A stretch of DNA of 22,107 nucleotides from an uncultured Clostridium sp. (GCF_934754915.1 NZ_CAKVKB010000050.1:1-22107); one strand, 5' to 3'. Positions 15,334 through 22,107 are shown, numbered from the stretch's first letter. The notes: generated by a model from the sequence alone, not told the origin. A program made the numbers and translations.

Positions 15334-16326
15334 ATGAAAAAAATAATAATTTTTGGAGCTACAGGTAATGTTGGTTCTTACGTACATAAGTATGCATGTG
15401 AGTATTTTAAGGGTAAGTATGAAGTAATAGCTTCTGGTCATCGACAAACAGATTTTTTTGAAAAACATGGACATAAATATGTTTCAGTAGACATTAGTAA
15501 ACCAGAAGAATTTTCAAAATTGCCCCAAGATGATGTGCATGCAGTCATAGATTTAGCTGCCCAAATTCCATCATATATGAAAGGATATGAACCTGAAAAA
15601 TATATTAACTCAAATATTATGGGTGCTTATAATGTATTAGAATATTGTAGAAAAGTACATGCAGATCGTATCTTATTTTCAACAACAGTTTTCGATATTT
15701 CTTTATCAGCAACTAATGGAACTGTTTTGAAACCGAATACACCTTATAATTTTAGTTATAAAGGTGATCATGCAGTTTATGTTATTACAAAGAATACTGC
15801 GATTGAATTTATGAAACATTATTATGCAGAATATGGACTTAAATATTTTATATTTCGATTTCCAACGATTTATAACTACAGTCCATATCATTATTATCAT
15901 CCAAATGGAGTAAAAAAGCTTCGACCCGTTTACAGCATGATAGATAAAGCTATGAAAGGGGAACCTATCGAATTATGGGGCGATCCAAATTATGCTAAAG
16001 ATATGGTTCATGTATATGATTGTGCACAAATGCTTTGTAAAGCAGTGGAAGTTAATCGTGATAATGGATGGTATAATGTAGGTACAGGTGTCCCTGTTAC
16101 TTTGAAAGAGCAAATTGAGACAATAATAAAAGTTTTTTCACCTGTAGATCATCCATCAAGAATTATCTATCGTCCAGATAAAACAGCTGGTGGTGGGTTC
16201 TTAATGGATGTTAAAAATGCTAAAGAAGAATTAGGATATGAGCCTAAGTATGATGTGGAAGCACTTTTCAAAAATTATAAAGAGGAAATGGAGATTAATA
16301 GATTTAAGGAACTTAGAGGACAATAA
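15334..16326 (+). CDS. NAD(P)-dependent nucleotide-sugar epimerase/dehydratase (extended SDR)
   Basis: The cofactor loop GATGNVGS (G8, G11, G14) follows the first beta strand. VIDLAAQIP is the NNAG-equivalent strand, FSTTVF gives the catalytic Ser/Thr, and YVITK provides Y149 and K153 of the YxxxK pair. RFPTIYNYSPYHYYHPNG and YAKDMVHVYDCA are the substrate-side motifs of WcaG/GalE-like extended SDRs. It would epimerise, dehydrate or reduce a nucleotide sugar for this polysaccharide; which of the three cannot be fixed from sequence. AAGGAG at 15317-15322 supports ATG 15334. This is the last gene before a strong terminator. Confidence 0.88.
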   Translation: MKKIIIFGATGNVGSYVHKYACEYFKGKYEVIASGHRQTDFFEKHGHKYVSVDISKPEEFSKLPQDDVHAVIDLAAQIPSYMKGYEPEKYINSNIMGAYNVLEYCRKVHADRILFSTTVFDISLSATNGTVLKPNTPYNFSYKGDHAVYVITKNTAIEFMKHYYAEYGLKYFIFRFPTIYNYSPYHYYHPNGVKKLRPVYSMIDKAMKGEPIELWGDPNYAKDMVHVYDCAQMLCKAVEVNRDNGWYNVGTGVPVTLKEQIETIIKVFSPVDHPSRIIYRPDKTAGGGFLMDVKNAKEELGYEPKYDVEALFKNYKEEMEINRFKELRGQ

Positions 16327-16444
16327 TTGTATTGTTATACAAAAATAATTGAGTAAAATAAAGTTTTGTTTTAACCACAATTGAGGAACCTAATTAAATA
16401 AAATTTAATAATAGTTTATTGAGAGTGAAATTTATTAAATATTG

Positions 16445-16500
16445 ATGGACCAGTCTTTAGAAATAAAATTACTAAAGACTAGTCCATTTTAAAATTTTTT
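16445..16500 (+). terminator. Strong terminator of the biosynthesis operon
   Basis: The 16-base arms atggaccagtctttag (16445-16460) and ctaaagactagtccat (16472-16487) pair with a single C-A mismatch across an 11-base loop. They are followed by TTT and, after four A, six T. This separates the biosynthesis operon from the regulatory operon. Confidence 0.85.
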
Positions 16501-16544
16501 ATTAATTTCCTGTTTTGTAAAATAAATGATTAAATTTATGAATG

Positions 16545-16573
16545 AATAATGTACTACAACGTAAATGTATACT
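16545..16573 (+). promoter_or_regulatory. Weak candidate promoter of the phosphoregulatory operon
   Basis: TATACT at 16568-16573 is a good -10, preceded directly by TG, but no convincing -35 exists 16-18 bases upstream. A promoter is expected here because a strong terminator precedes and an operon starts at 16610. The exact position is uncertain. Confidence 0.25.
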
Positions 16574-16609
16574 TAATGCATTAATTACAGTTGTTTTAAG
16601 GGAGGATTT

Positions 16610-17308
16610 ATGGATTATAATAGATTAAAAAAAGATGACATTTTAGAAGATGAAACTATAGATTTAATTGAGTTATTTCGTTCAATTTTGAAACATATTA
16701 AATTGATTATTTTTCTTATCTTACTATTTGCTTTTTGTGGTTTCTTTGGAACAAAGTTATTGATTGAGCCAACGTATACGGCTAGTACATCAATTTACTT
16801 AACTCCACAGATTAGTGAGAGTGGGTCTTTGGATTATAATTCGCAGATGGCCAATAGTAAATTGGTTACGAATGCTGTAAATTTATTAACGCAGAACAAT
16901 ATTATGTCTGAGGTAGCCAAAGATGTTGGATTAGAGAGTGCTGAAAGTGTTAAAAATCTTGTTTGTGTGACAAATGAATCTAATACAGAGATTATCACAA
17001 TTTCTGCTACTACAACAGATCCTAAATTATCTAAGGATATCGCAAATGATACAGTAAGTACGTTTATTCGTACAATGCAGAAGAATTTGAATGTTCGTAA
17101 TATTGAGGTTGTTGATAAGGCTAAATTGTCTTATATTCCTAGTGGACCGAATGTGAAGAAAAATACATTACTTGCTACTATGGTTGGTTTTGTGCTTGGT
17201 TGTGGTTATGCAATATTGAGATTCTTTTTTGATAATCGTTTACGTACAAAGGAAGAGGCAGAAAAATATTTGGGTATTCCAGTATTCTGCGAGATTCCTG
17301 AACTATAA
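16610..17308 (+). CDS. cpsC: Polysaccharide co-polymerase / BY-kinase activator (Wzz/CpsC type)
   Basis: The membrane adaptor that controls chain length and activates the tyrosine kinase in Gram-positive capsule systems. IDLIELFRSILKHIK leads into the first membrane helix (about 32-50). An extracellular domain with TYTASTSIYLTPQ follows. A second helix near 183-205 is preceded by GPNVKKNTLL, the conserved Pro-rich junction. The cytoplasmic tail ends in LGIPVFCEIPEL. At 232 residues it fits the CpsC/CapA class, where kinase and adaptor are separate proteins. GGGAGG lies before ATG 16610. The stop overlaps the phosphatase start by one base (TAATG). Confidence 0.92.
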   Translation: MDYNRLKKDDILEDETIDLIELFRSILKHIKLIIFLILLFAFCGFFGTKLLIEPTYTASTSIYLTPQISESGSLDYNSQMANSKLVTNAVNLLTQNNIMSEVAKDVGLESAESVKNLVCVTNESNTEIITISATTTDPKLSKDIANDTVSTFIRTMQKNLNVRNIEVVDKAKLSYIPSGPNVKKNTLLATMVGFVLGCGYAILRFFFDNRLRTKEEAEKYLGIPVFCEIPEL

Positions 17309-18084
17309 TGGCTAAGTATATTGATTTGCATTCTCACATTGCTTGGGGTATTGATGATGGTATGCCTTCAATTGAGGTTGCAGTAAAAGCTCTAGAGTTA
17401 GCTAAGGATGATGGTATTGTAGGTATTTGTAGTACACCGCATTTTATTCCTGGTCAATTAGATGTTCATATCTATAATGAAATGGTGACTCGTCAATTGG
17501 AATTAAGAAAGATGAGTCCTATCCCTATTTATTTTGGTGGGGAAGTTATGATGAATAGTGAATTCATTGAAGGATTGGAATTAGATTTATATCCAACTTT
17601 GAATAGTAGTAAATACATGTTGGTTGAATATAATGTTCTTCGTGATATTCACTCTATTGATTATAGAGATGAATGTTTATATGAATTGAAGATGAAGGGA
17701 TTTGTTCCTGTACTTGCTCATATTGAAAGATATTTTCATGAAGGGCTAGATTATTCAATCATTGATCATTGGGTAGATATGGGTTGTATACTACAAATGA
17801 ATCGTACTTCTATTCTTGGTGTAAATGGAAAGAAAATACAATCGAATGCACTAGAATTATTAGACAATGGATATTGTGATGTAATTTGTACAGATACACA
17901 TAGAGCTACAGGAAATAGAATTGAACAATTGAGTGATGTATATTCAGTTGTTTCTAAGCGTATTGGTTTTGAGAATGCGGATATCTTATTTTATGAGAAT
18001 CCTAAGTTATTGTTGAGTAATAAAGAGATATTAAATATTGAGGTTGAAAAGAAAAAGAAACTGTTTGGTTTCTTTGGGAGATAA
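17308..18084 (+). CDS. cpsB: PHP-family tyrosine-protein phosphatase (CpsB/YwqE type)
   Basis: A metal-dependent phosphatase that reverses phosphorylation of the kinase tail. Metal-ligand motifs are visible: DLHSH (H8, H10), DDG (D16-D17), STPHF, GGEVMM, AHIERY and TDTHR. The length of 258 is normal. It starts inside the last base of the co-polymerase stop and ends two bases before the kinase start, so the three proteins should be made in linked amounts. Confidence 0.93.
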   Translation: MAKYIDLHSHIAWGIDDGMPSIEVAVKALELAKDDGIVGICSTPHFIPGQLDVHIYNEMVTRQLELRKMSPIPIYFGGEVMMNSEFIEGLELDLYPTLNSSKYMLVEYNVLRDIHSIDYRDECLYELKMKGFVPVLAHIERYFHEGLDYSIIDHWVDMGCILQMNRTSILGVNGKKIQSNALELLDNGYCDVICTDTHRATGNRIEQLSDVYSVVSKRIGFENADILFYENPKLLLSNKEILNIEVEKKKKLFGFFGR

Positions 18085-18086
18085 AA

Positions 18087-18806
18087 ATGGCAAGAAAGAA
18101 AAGAAATCAATTTGATGTGGATGAAATCTATCGTGGATTACGTACTAATATTGAATTTAGTCAAATGGATGATGCGATTCAAGTGATCAACGTAGTAAGT
18201 ACAATTCCTAATGAAGGTAAGAGTACAATAGCTTGTAATTTAGCTCGAATTATGGCAGCTAAGTATAAAAATGTTTTATTAATTGATTGTGATTTAAGAA
18301 ATGCTTCAGTTCATAAAACATTACATATTTCAAATCGTTCTGGATTAACGAATATTATTTCAGAATTTAGAGAAGGTACAAGTATTCAATCTTATGAAGG
18401 AGTACAAAACATTCAATTTGATGGAGGCTTTACTCTATCCGTTATTACTGCAGGTCATAGAGTACCAAATCCTAGTGAAGTATTAGGGTCTAAAAGATTG
18501 GCTAAATTTTTAGATCAAGCACGTAAAGAGTTTGGATATATTATTATTGACTGTCCACCAGTTGCGGTAGCATCTGATGCTATTCCATTATGTAATGTAA
18601 GTGATGGAGTATTATATGTAGTTGACTCTAAAACTTCTGATAAACGTAAAGTTAAAGCAGCTATTAATGATGTACAACGTAATGGTGGTCACGTCATGGG
18701 TGTTGTATTAAATAAAGTTGAATCAGCAAGTGACAGTAATTATGGATATGGCTACGGATATGGTTATGGAGGAGAAGACAATGGTAAAAAGAAGAAAAAG
18801 AAATAG
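18087..18806 (+). CDS. cpsD: Tyrosine-protein kinase (BY-kinase, CpsD/YwqD type)
   Basis: The cytoplasmic autokinase partner of the co-polymerase. YRGLRTNIEF is the conserved docking/oligomer motif. The Walker A loop is IPNEGKST with K45, Walker A' is DCDLR with D67 and D69, and Walker B is IIIDCPPV. The C-terminus carries five tyrosines at every second position (Y219, 221, 223, 225, 227, YG repeats) followed by GGEDNG and six Lys. This is the autophosphorylation cluster. All catalytic elements are present, in contrast to the paralogue at 21465-22085. The lipoprotein gene downstream starts inside its last 26 bases, and the GGAGGAG ribosome site of that gene encodes part of the tail. Confidence 0.94.
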   Translation: MARKKRNQFDVDEIYRGLRTNIEFSQMDDAIQVINVVSTIPNEGKSTIACNLARIMAAKYKNVLLIDCDLRNASVHKTLHISNRSGLTNIISEFREGTSIQSYEGVQNIQFDGGFTLSVITAGHRVPNPSEVLGSKRLAKFLDQARKEFGYIIIDCPPVAVASDAIPLCNVSDGVLYVVDSKTSDKRKVKAAINDVQRNGGHVMGVVLNKVESASDSNYGYGYGYGYGGEDNGKKKKKK

Positions 18807-19335
18807 TTTTATTATCTTAGCTTCTACTCTATTACTAACTGGATGTGGAAATAAAGAACTTGTAATTACGCAAAACGACATTCTAGAAGTCGCAAGAGAC
18901 GATGCTAATGCCACTAAAAAAGAATGTTCTAACGTATCTATTCAAGAAGAGAAGAAATACTATACAGTAACCTTTGAAACAACAACTGGATCTTATGAAT
19001 ATAAGATTGGTAAAGATGGTATTATACAAGAAAGAAATTATAAAAAAAGCAATAGTGAAGAAGTTACTACTAGTGAACCTGTAGAAAAGAAGGAAGAAAC
19101 TGAAACAAAGAAAGAAGAAGAGAAACCATCAACTTCTTTTGATGCAAATCAACAACAAGCTATTAATGCTGCTCTATCTAATGCAGGACTAGGACAAGAA
19201 GATGTAACAGATATTGGTTGTACTATAGATGAGGCAACGCAACAATATACAGTTACGTTTACATTCCAAGATATTCATAATACGGCAATGGTTGATGCAA
19301 CAACATTCACTGTATTATCTTCAGTCCAGAGTTAA
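18781..19335 (+). CDS. PepSY-like lipoprotein linked to capsule kinase operon
   Basis: A 184-residue exported lipoprotein. Basic residues, a hydrophobic stretch and the lipobox LTGC with C22 give lipid attachment outside the membrane. Two PepSY-like units can be seen: one from ILEVARDDANATKKE to KDGIIQ (about 35-80), the other from NQQQAINAALSNAGL to the end. A Glu/Lys/Thr-rich linker (about 90-120) joins them. PepSY domains are thought to inhibit or modulate secreted peptidases, but other roles exist. I chose ATG 18781 because GGAGGAG (18768-18774) is 6 bases upstream and the signal peptide then begins correctly. The frame is open further upstream but lacks a signal start. It overlaps the kinase gene by 26 bases. 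Confidence 0.85.
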   Translation: MVKRRKRNSFIILASTLLLTGCGNKELVITQNDILEVARDDANATKKECSNVSIQEEKKYYTVTFETTTGSYEYKIGKDGIIQERNYKKSNSEEVTTSEPVEKKEETETKKEEEKPSTSFDANQQQAINAALSNAGLGQEDVTDIGCTIDEATQQYTVTFTFQDIHNTAMVDATTFTVLSSVQS

Positions 19336-19343
19336 TATTCGAT

Positions 19344-19404
19344 AAAGAAAAGAACACTTTATGCTTAACGCTTACATAAAGATTTGTCCTTTTCTTTTTT
19401 TTTT
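19344..19404 (+). terminator. Terminator of regulatory operon
   Basis: Outer arms aaagaaaag (19344-19352) and cttttcttt (19389-19397) plus inner ctttatg (19357-19363) and cataaag (19375-19381) form a bulged stem around an 11-base loop. Ten T follow at 19395-19404. The right arm overlaps the -35 box of the next promoter. Confidence 0.8.
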
Positions 19405-19412
19405 AGTATAAT
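19384..19412 (+). promoter_or_regulatory. Promoter of second priming-transferase operon
   Basis: TTGTCC (19384-19389), exactly 17 bases, and a perfect TATAAT (19407-19412). RNA would start near 19419, giving a leader of about 22 bases to ATG 19441. The -35 lies within the right arm of the upstream terminator, so the two signals are physically merged. Confidence 0.7.
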
Positions 19413-19440
19413 AGTTGAGTCATATGGAGTTGATGTTTTA

Positions 19441-20802
19441 ATGTCAAAAATAGGAAGTTTAAAAATAACAATCGAAATTGTTTTTTTTATGTTTATTATA
19501 CAATTTTCTGGATATAGTTTAGAGACTTGTTGTAAATTATGTATATTATATTTTTTAATGCAAATACTGATTGGAAGATATCAAGGAAAAGTTTTATTAA
19601 TGTATGATGAAATTCGTTTGATTATTTTAAGTCATATTGGTTTTTTCATTGGAAGTTTTCTTGTTTTTCCAATTAGTACTTGGACGATTAAGAAATTCTT
19701 CGGATTTGTTTTATTAACTTGTGTTTTATTGGTTTTTGCAGGATGTAATTCTAGATATTCTCATAAAATATTTAGAAAATGGTTTAAACATAATACGCTG
19801 ATTGTTGGTGTTGGACATACTGCAGAAAAATTAGGAATGGTGTGTTTTGGAAATGGATACTCACTTTTAGATGTAATAGGTTATGTTAATTGCAATAATT
19901 CAAAAAAAGTTAAGTATATTCAACAGGAACAAATAGTAGATGTGAATAAAACATATGATTTAGATTCTATTTGTTCCATAATCAAAGAAAAAGATATAGA
20001 TACAGTATTGATTGCAATTCCTGAAATGGATAGTGAAGATTTAAATGCAGTATTTGAAGTATTTAAAAATAAAGTGGCAGTAATTAAATATTTACCACAA
20101 GTAAATGGCTTAGTAACTTTTGATACTAATGTAGAGGATTTTGATGGAATCTTAATGATATCAAATTCTCGTGGATTAAAACATTTCTTATCTTATGCAT
20201 TAAAACGTATAATGGATATCTGTGCTGGACTATGTGGTTTGTTACTTTTAATACCATTGACAATCTTTGTCTTCATTAAAAACCGTAAAGAAGGAGATAG
20301 AGGTCCAATTTTCTTTATGCAGAATCGAATTGGAAAAAATGGAAAAGAATTTAAAATGTTTAAATATCGTACTATGGTAATCGGGGCAGATAAGATCCTT
20401 GAAGAATTAATGGAAAAAGATCCAGCCATTCGAGAAGAATATACAAAGAATAAAAAATTAGTGAATGATCCACGTATTACAAGTGCAGGTAAATTCTTAC
20501 GTGAAAAGAGTTTAGATGAATTTCCACAATTTATTAATGTATTGTTTGGTCAAATGTCTTTAATTGGACCTCGCCCATATTTACCAAGAGAAAAAGAAGA
20601 TATGGGAGACTATTATTATGATGTCATCGCATGTAAGCCTGGTATAACGGGTATGTGGCAAAGTCATGGAAGAAGTGAGGTTGATTTTGAACATCGTTTA
20701 TTGTTGGATGGATATTATTATAGAAACTGGTCATTCTGGTTGGATGTGACATTGTTATTTAAAACTATTAAACAAGTGCTATATGGTAGAGGAGCAGTAT
20801 AG
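19441..20802 (+). CDS. Second undecaprenyl-phosphate glycosyl-1-phosphate transferase (priming enzyme)
   Basis: A paralogue of the enzyme at 2348-3799. The N-terminal 110 residues have about four hydrophobic segments, then a Rossmann-like middle (HNTLIVGVGHTAEKLG onward). The sugar transferase domain begins near LSYALKRIMDICAG and carries GKNGKEFKMFKYRTM, the catalytic Asp-Glu in KSLDEFPQF (about 357), GPRPYLPRE and KPGITGMWQSHGR. All expected catalytic motifs are present. I start it at ATG 19441 because the promoter above begins RNA near 19419; an in-frame TTG at 19384 lies in the -35 box. GGAG (19426-19429) is the likely ribosome site. Two primers in one locus suggest two repeat units, a switchable first sugar, or redundancy. 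It heads an operon with a second co-polymerase and a degenerate kinase. Confidence 0.9.
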   Translation: MSKIGSLKITIEIVFFMFIIQFSGYSLETCCKLCILYFLMQILIGRYQGKVLLMYDEIRLIILSHIGFFIGSFLVFPISTWTIKKFFGFVLLTCVLLVFAGCNSRYSHKIFRKWFKHNTLIVGVGHTAEKLGMVCFGNGYSLLDVIGYVNCNNSKKVKYIQQEQIVDVNKTYDLDSICSIIKEKDIDTVLIAIPEMDSEDLNAVFEVFKNKVAVIKYLPQVNGLVTFDTNVEDFDGILMISNSRGLKHFLSYALKRIMDICAGLCGLLLLIPLTIFVFIKNRKEGDRGPIFFMQNRIGKNGKEFKMFKYRTMVIGADKILEELMEKDPAIREEYTKNKKLVNDPRITSAGKFLREKSLDEFPQFINVLFGQMSLIGPRPYLPREKEDMGDYYYDVIACKPGITGMWQSHGRSEVDFEHRLLLDGYYYRNWSFWLDVTLLFKTIKQVLYGRGAV

Positions 20803-20816
20803 AAAGGAAATAATTT

Positions 20817-21455
20817 ATGAATAACGATTATATGAATGATGAAATGGAAATTGATTTGATAGAGTTATTGAAACATCTATTAAGAAATATTAAAACAATA
20901 TTAGTTGTAACATTGGTTTGTGGTTTAATCACTTTTGGAGTAACACAATTTATTTTACCTAAAAGTTATACTTCAAGTACAGACATTACTATTATTCCTC
21001 AAGGTGAATTATTAGATTATACGCCTTATTTGAATGGAAATGTAGTTTTAGAAAGAGTTGGTTCTGAAACGAATATTGATGTAGATACACTTTTACAAAA
21101 TATTGTTATTACGCGCGATGAAAGTAATCCATATAACTACAATATTACAATAACTACAAATAATCCCAAATTATCTTATCGTGTTGTTAAAAATGTTGTT
21201 AAAGCCTTTAAAAAAGAGATGATGTCCGATTTAGGTTTAAGCAGTGTGGCAATTGTGAATGAGGCACAAGTTAACGCAACGCCTGTAAGCCCAGATGTAA
21301 AAAAGAATACTTTAATAGGAACTTTAATTGGCTTAGTTCTAAGTGTTCTTTATTTTGTGCTGCGTTTCTTATTTAATAAACATTTTATTAACGATAAAGA
21401 AGTCGAAATGTTTTTAGGGGTAGATGTTTTGGCTGAGATACCAATGGAGAAATAG
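20817..21455 (+). CDS. Second polysaccharide co-polymerase (Wzz/CpsC type)
   Basis: The topology matches the protein at 16610-17308: IDLIELLKHLLRNIK, a membrane helix (about 26-48), an extracellular domain with SYTSSTDITIIPQ, the SPDVKKNTL junction, a second helix (about 162-182), and a short tail ending FLGVDVLAEIPMEK. It is 20 residues shorter. AAAGGAA lies before ATG 20817, 14 bases after the transferase stop. Its natural partner should be the kinase-like protein encoded next, which is degenerate. It may therefore work as a chain-length protein without tyrosine phosphorylation, or borrow the intact kinase of the neighbouring operon. Confidence 0.9.
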   Translation: MNNDYMNDEMEIDLIELLKHLLRNIKTILVVTLVCGLITFGVTQFILPKSYTSSTDITIIPQGELLDYTPYLNGNVVLERVGSETNIDVDTLLQNIVITRDESNPYNYNITITTNNPKLSYRVVKNVVKAFKKEMMSDLGLSSVAIVNEAQVNATPVSPDVKKNTLIGTLIGLVLSVLYFVLRFLFNKHFINDKEVEMFLGVDVLAEIPMEK

Positions 21456-21464
21456 GAGAAAATA

Positions 21465-22085
21465 ATGGAACATAATATATCGAGTAGTTCGGCTTATCGA
21501 AAACTACGTACTAATATTGAATATAATGAAAAACATCCGCATATTCATAGTGTATGTTTAACTGGTGCAGACCATGGGGCAGGGGCTACAACGGTTTCAG
21601 TTAATTTGGCGAATTGTTTTGTTGCAAACACTTCAAAAGTGTTATTGTTGGATTGTAATATAAAGGATCCACACATTCATGAATGCTTTAATGTTAAGAA
21701 TGATTTTGGTTTAACAGATATTTTAGAGGATAATGATTATACTAATTATTTGAAATATACTAAAGTAATTAAAAATAGCTATTCATACAATGAATTACAT
21801 GTTATTACAGCGGGTAATGAGAGAAAACATCCAATTGATTTATTGAGTGGACAGTGTTTTAAGGAATTTATGCAGTTAATGAAATCTGAATATGATTTTA
21901 TTATTGTGGATTGTCCGAGTTTAGAAATCTGTAGTGATGTAATTCCAGTAAGTCATTTGGTGGATGGAACAATACTTGTTGTATCATTACCTGAAACAGA
22001 TAAAAATATGGCTAAAAAGTCTATAGAACGTTTAAAAAGAAATGGTGCTGAAGTATTAGGTACTGTATTAAATAAAGTGGAATAG
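21465..22085 (+). CDS. Degenerate CpsD-like protein, probable pseudokinase
   Basis: It aligns from end to end with the kinase at 18087-18806, including AYRKLRTNIEY, the NLAN helix after the P-loop, FIIVDCPS (Walker B) and the closing VLNKVE. The P-loop reads HGAGATT, so the Walker A lysine is Ala (A41), and the Walker A' motif is DCN (D63, N65) instead of DCD. The protein stops directly after VLNKVE, where the intact kinase continues into its Tyr and Lys tail, so the autophosphorylation cluster is absent. AGGAGA precedes ATG 21465. The frame is otherwise clean with no internal stop, which argues for maintained use as a scaffold or regulator instead of simple decay. The stop codon lies within the terminator stem. 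Confidence 0.88.
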   Translation: MEHNISSSSAYRKLRTNIEYNEKHPHIHSVCLTGADHGAGATTVSVNLANCFVANTSKVLLLDCNIKDPHIHECFNVKNDFGLTDILEDNDYTNYLKYTKVIKNSYSYNELHVITAGNERKHPIDLLSGQCFKEFMQLMKSEYDFIIVDCPSLEICSDVIPVSHLVDGTILVVSLPETDKNMAKKSIERLKRNGAEVLGTVLNKVE

Positions 22086-22107
22086 GCATATATCCTATTC
22101 CTTTTTT
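22079..22107 (+). terminator. Terminator overlapping the pseudokinase stop codon
   Basis: Perfect 8-base arms ggaatagg (22079-22086) and cctattcc (22094-22101) with a 7-base loop and six T to the window edge. The left arm contains the last Glu codon and the TAG stop, so the coding end and terminator are fused. Confidence 0.88.

Noticed and set aside
16327..16342. Small hairpin ttgtat-tgtt-atacaa after the SDR gene
   Set aside because: Six A/T-rich pairs without a T tract; the real terminator is the long stem at 16445-16500.
18741..18770. Tandem repeat TAT-GGN in the kinase gene as a phase-variable tract
   Set aside because: It is a short in-frame codon repeat for the Tyr cluster with varied third bases, so slippage is unlikely and would only change the number of Tyr-Gly pairs.
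18718..18780. Upstream extension of the lipoprotein frame
   Set aside because: The added residues come from the Tyr-repeat DNA read in another frame and would bury the signal peptide; ATG 18781 has an ideal ribosome site.
19384..19440. Earlier in-frame TTG start for the second priming transferase
   Set aside because: It coincides with the -35 box of a good promoter and the T tract of a terminator; ATG 19441 fits the predicted transcript.
1..22107. CRISPR array, tRNA or rRNA genes
   Set aside because: Scanning by eye showed no regularly spaced repeats, no cloverleaf-like sequence and no rRNA-like stretch; a covariance search was not possible.

Overview
The window is about 22 kb of AT-rich DNA from a low-GC Gram-positive bacterium (Bacillota). 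Three things point there: a CpsB/CpsC/CpsD-type capsule phosphoregulatory set, a surface protein with a Gram-positive C-terminal anchor, and a lipobox lipoprotein. Gene style suggests a gut or oral Erysipelotrichia-like lineage, but that is a guess. Almost every gene is on the + strand. The window reads as a Wzx/Wzy-dependent capsule or exopolysaccharide locus.

Layout. (1) 1-767: the 3' end of an IS1182-type transposase, a long inverted repeat and a terminator with a T15 tract. (2) 768-1880: a secreted, probably wall-anchored MBG/Ig-like surface protein with its own terminator. (3) 2081-16500: the main biosynthesis operon. It has a strong promoter, a roughly 230-nt leader holding a possible 32-codon ORF and an intrinsic terminator, then the priming glycosyl-phosphate transferase, a GT2, a WbsX-family protein, a Wzy/EpsG-type polymerase, a GT4, a GT32, an unrecognised probable GT-B protein and a Wzx flippase. 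A sugar-tailoring set follows (DegT aminotransferase, ATP-grasp ligase, divergent PLP-fold protein, SDR epimerase/dehydratase), closed by a strong terminator. (4) 16610-19404: a tightly coupled regulatory operon of co-polymerase (CpsC-like), PHP tyrosine phosphatase (CpsB-like), BY-kinase (CpsD-like) with a five-Tyr tail, and a PepSY-like lipoprotein whose start lies inside the kinase gene. (5) 19384-22107: a second promoter, a second priming transferase, a second co-polymerase and a CpsD-like protein that has lost the Walker A lysine and the tyrosine tail, ending on a terminator.

How the genes work together (inferred). The priming transferase loads a sugar phosphate on undecaprenyl phosphate. 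The glycosyltransferases extend the repeat unit, Wzx flips it and Wzy polymerises it. The co-polymerase, kinase and phosphatase set chain length. The DegT/ATP-grasp/PLP/SDR block would make an unusual, possibly amidated, amino sugar. The centre of the biosynthesis operon looks more AT-rich than the regulatory genes: I count 8 G+C in the 60 bases from 6361 and 25 in the 60 from 17341. These are two hand-picked samples, but they fit an imported serotype cassette between more native flanks.

Most unusual points: the module at 20817-22085 with a probable pseudokinase, the terminator-containing leader at 2081-2347, the amino-sugar/ATP-grasp block, and a near-identical 36-bp segment shared by the two priming-transferase genes that bracket the cassette.
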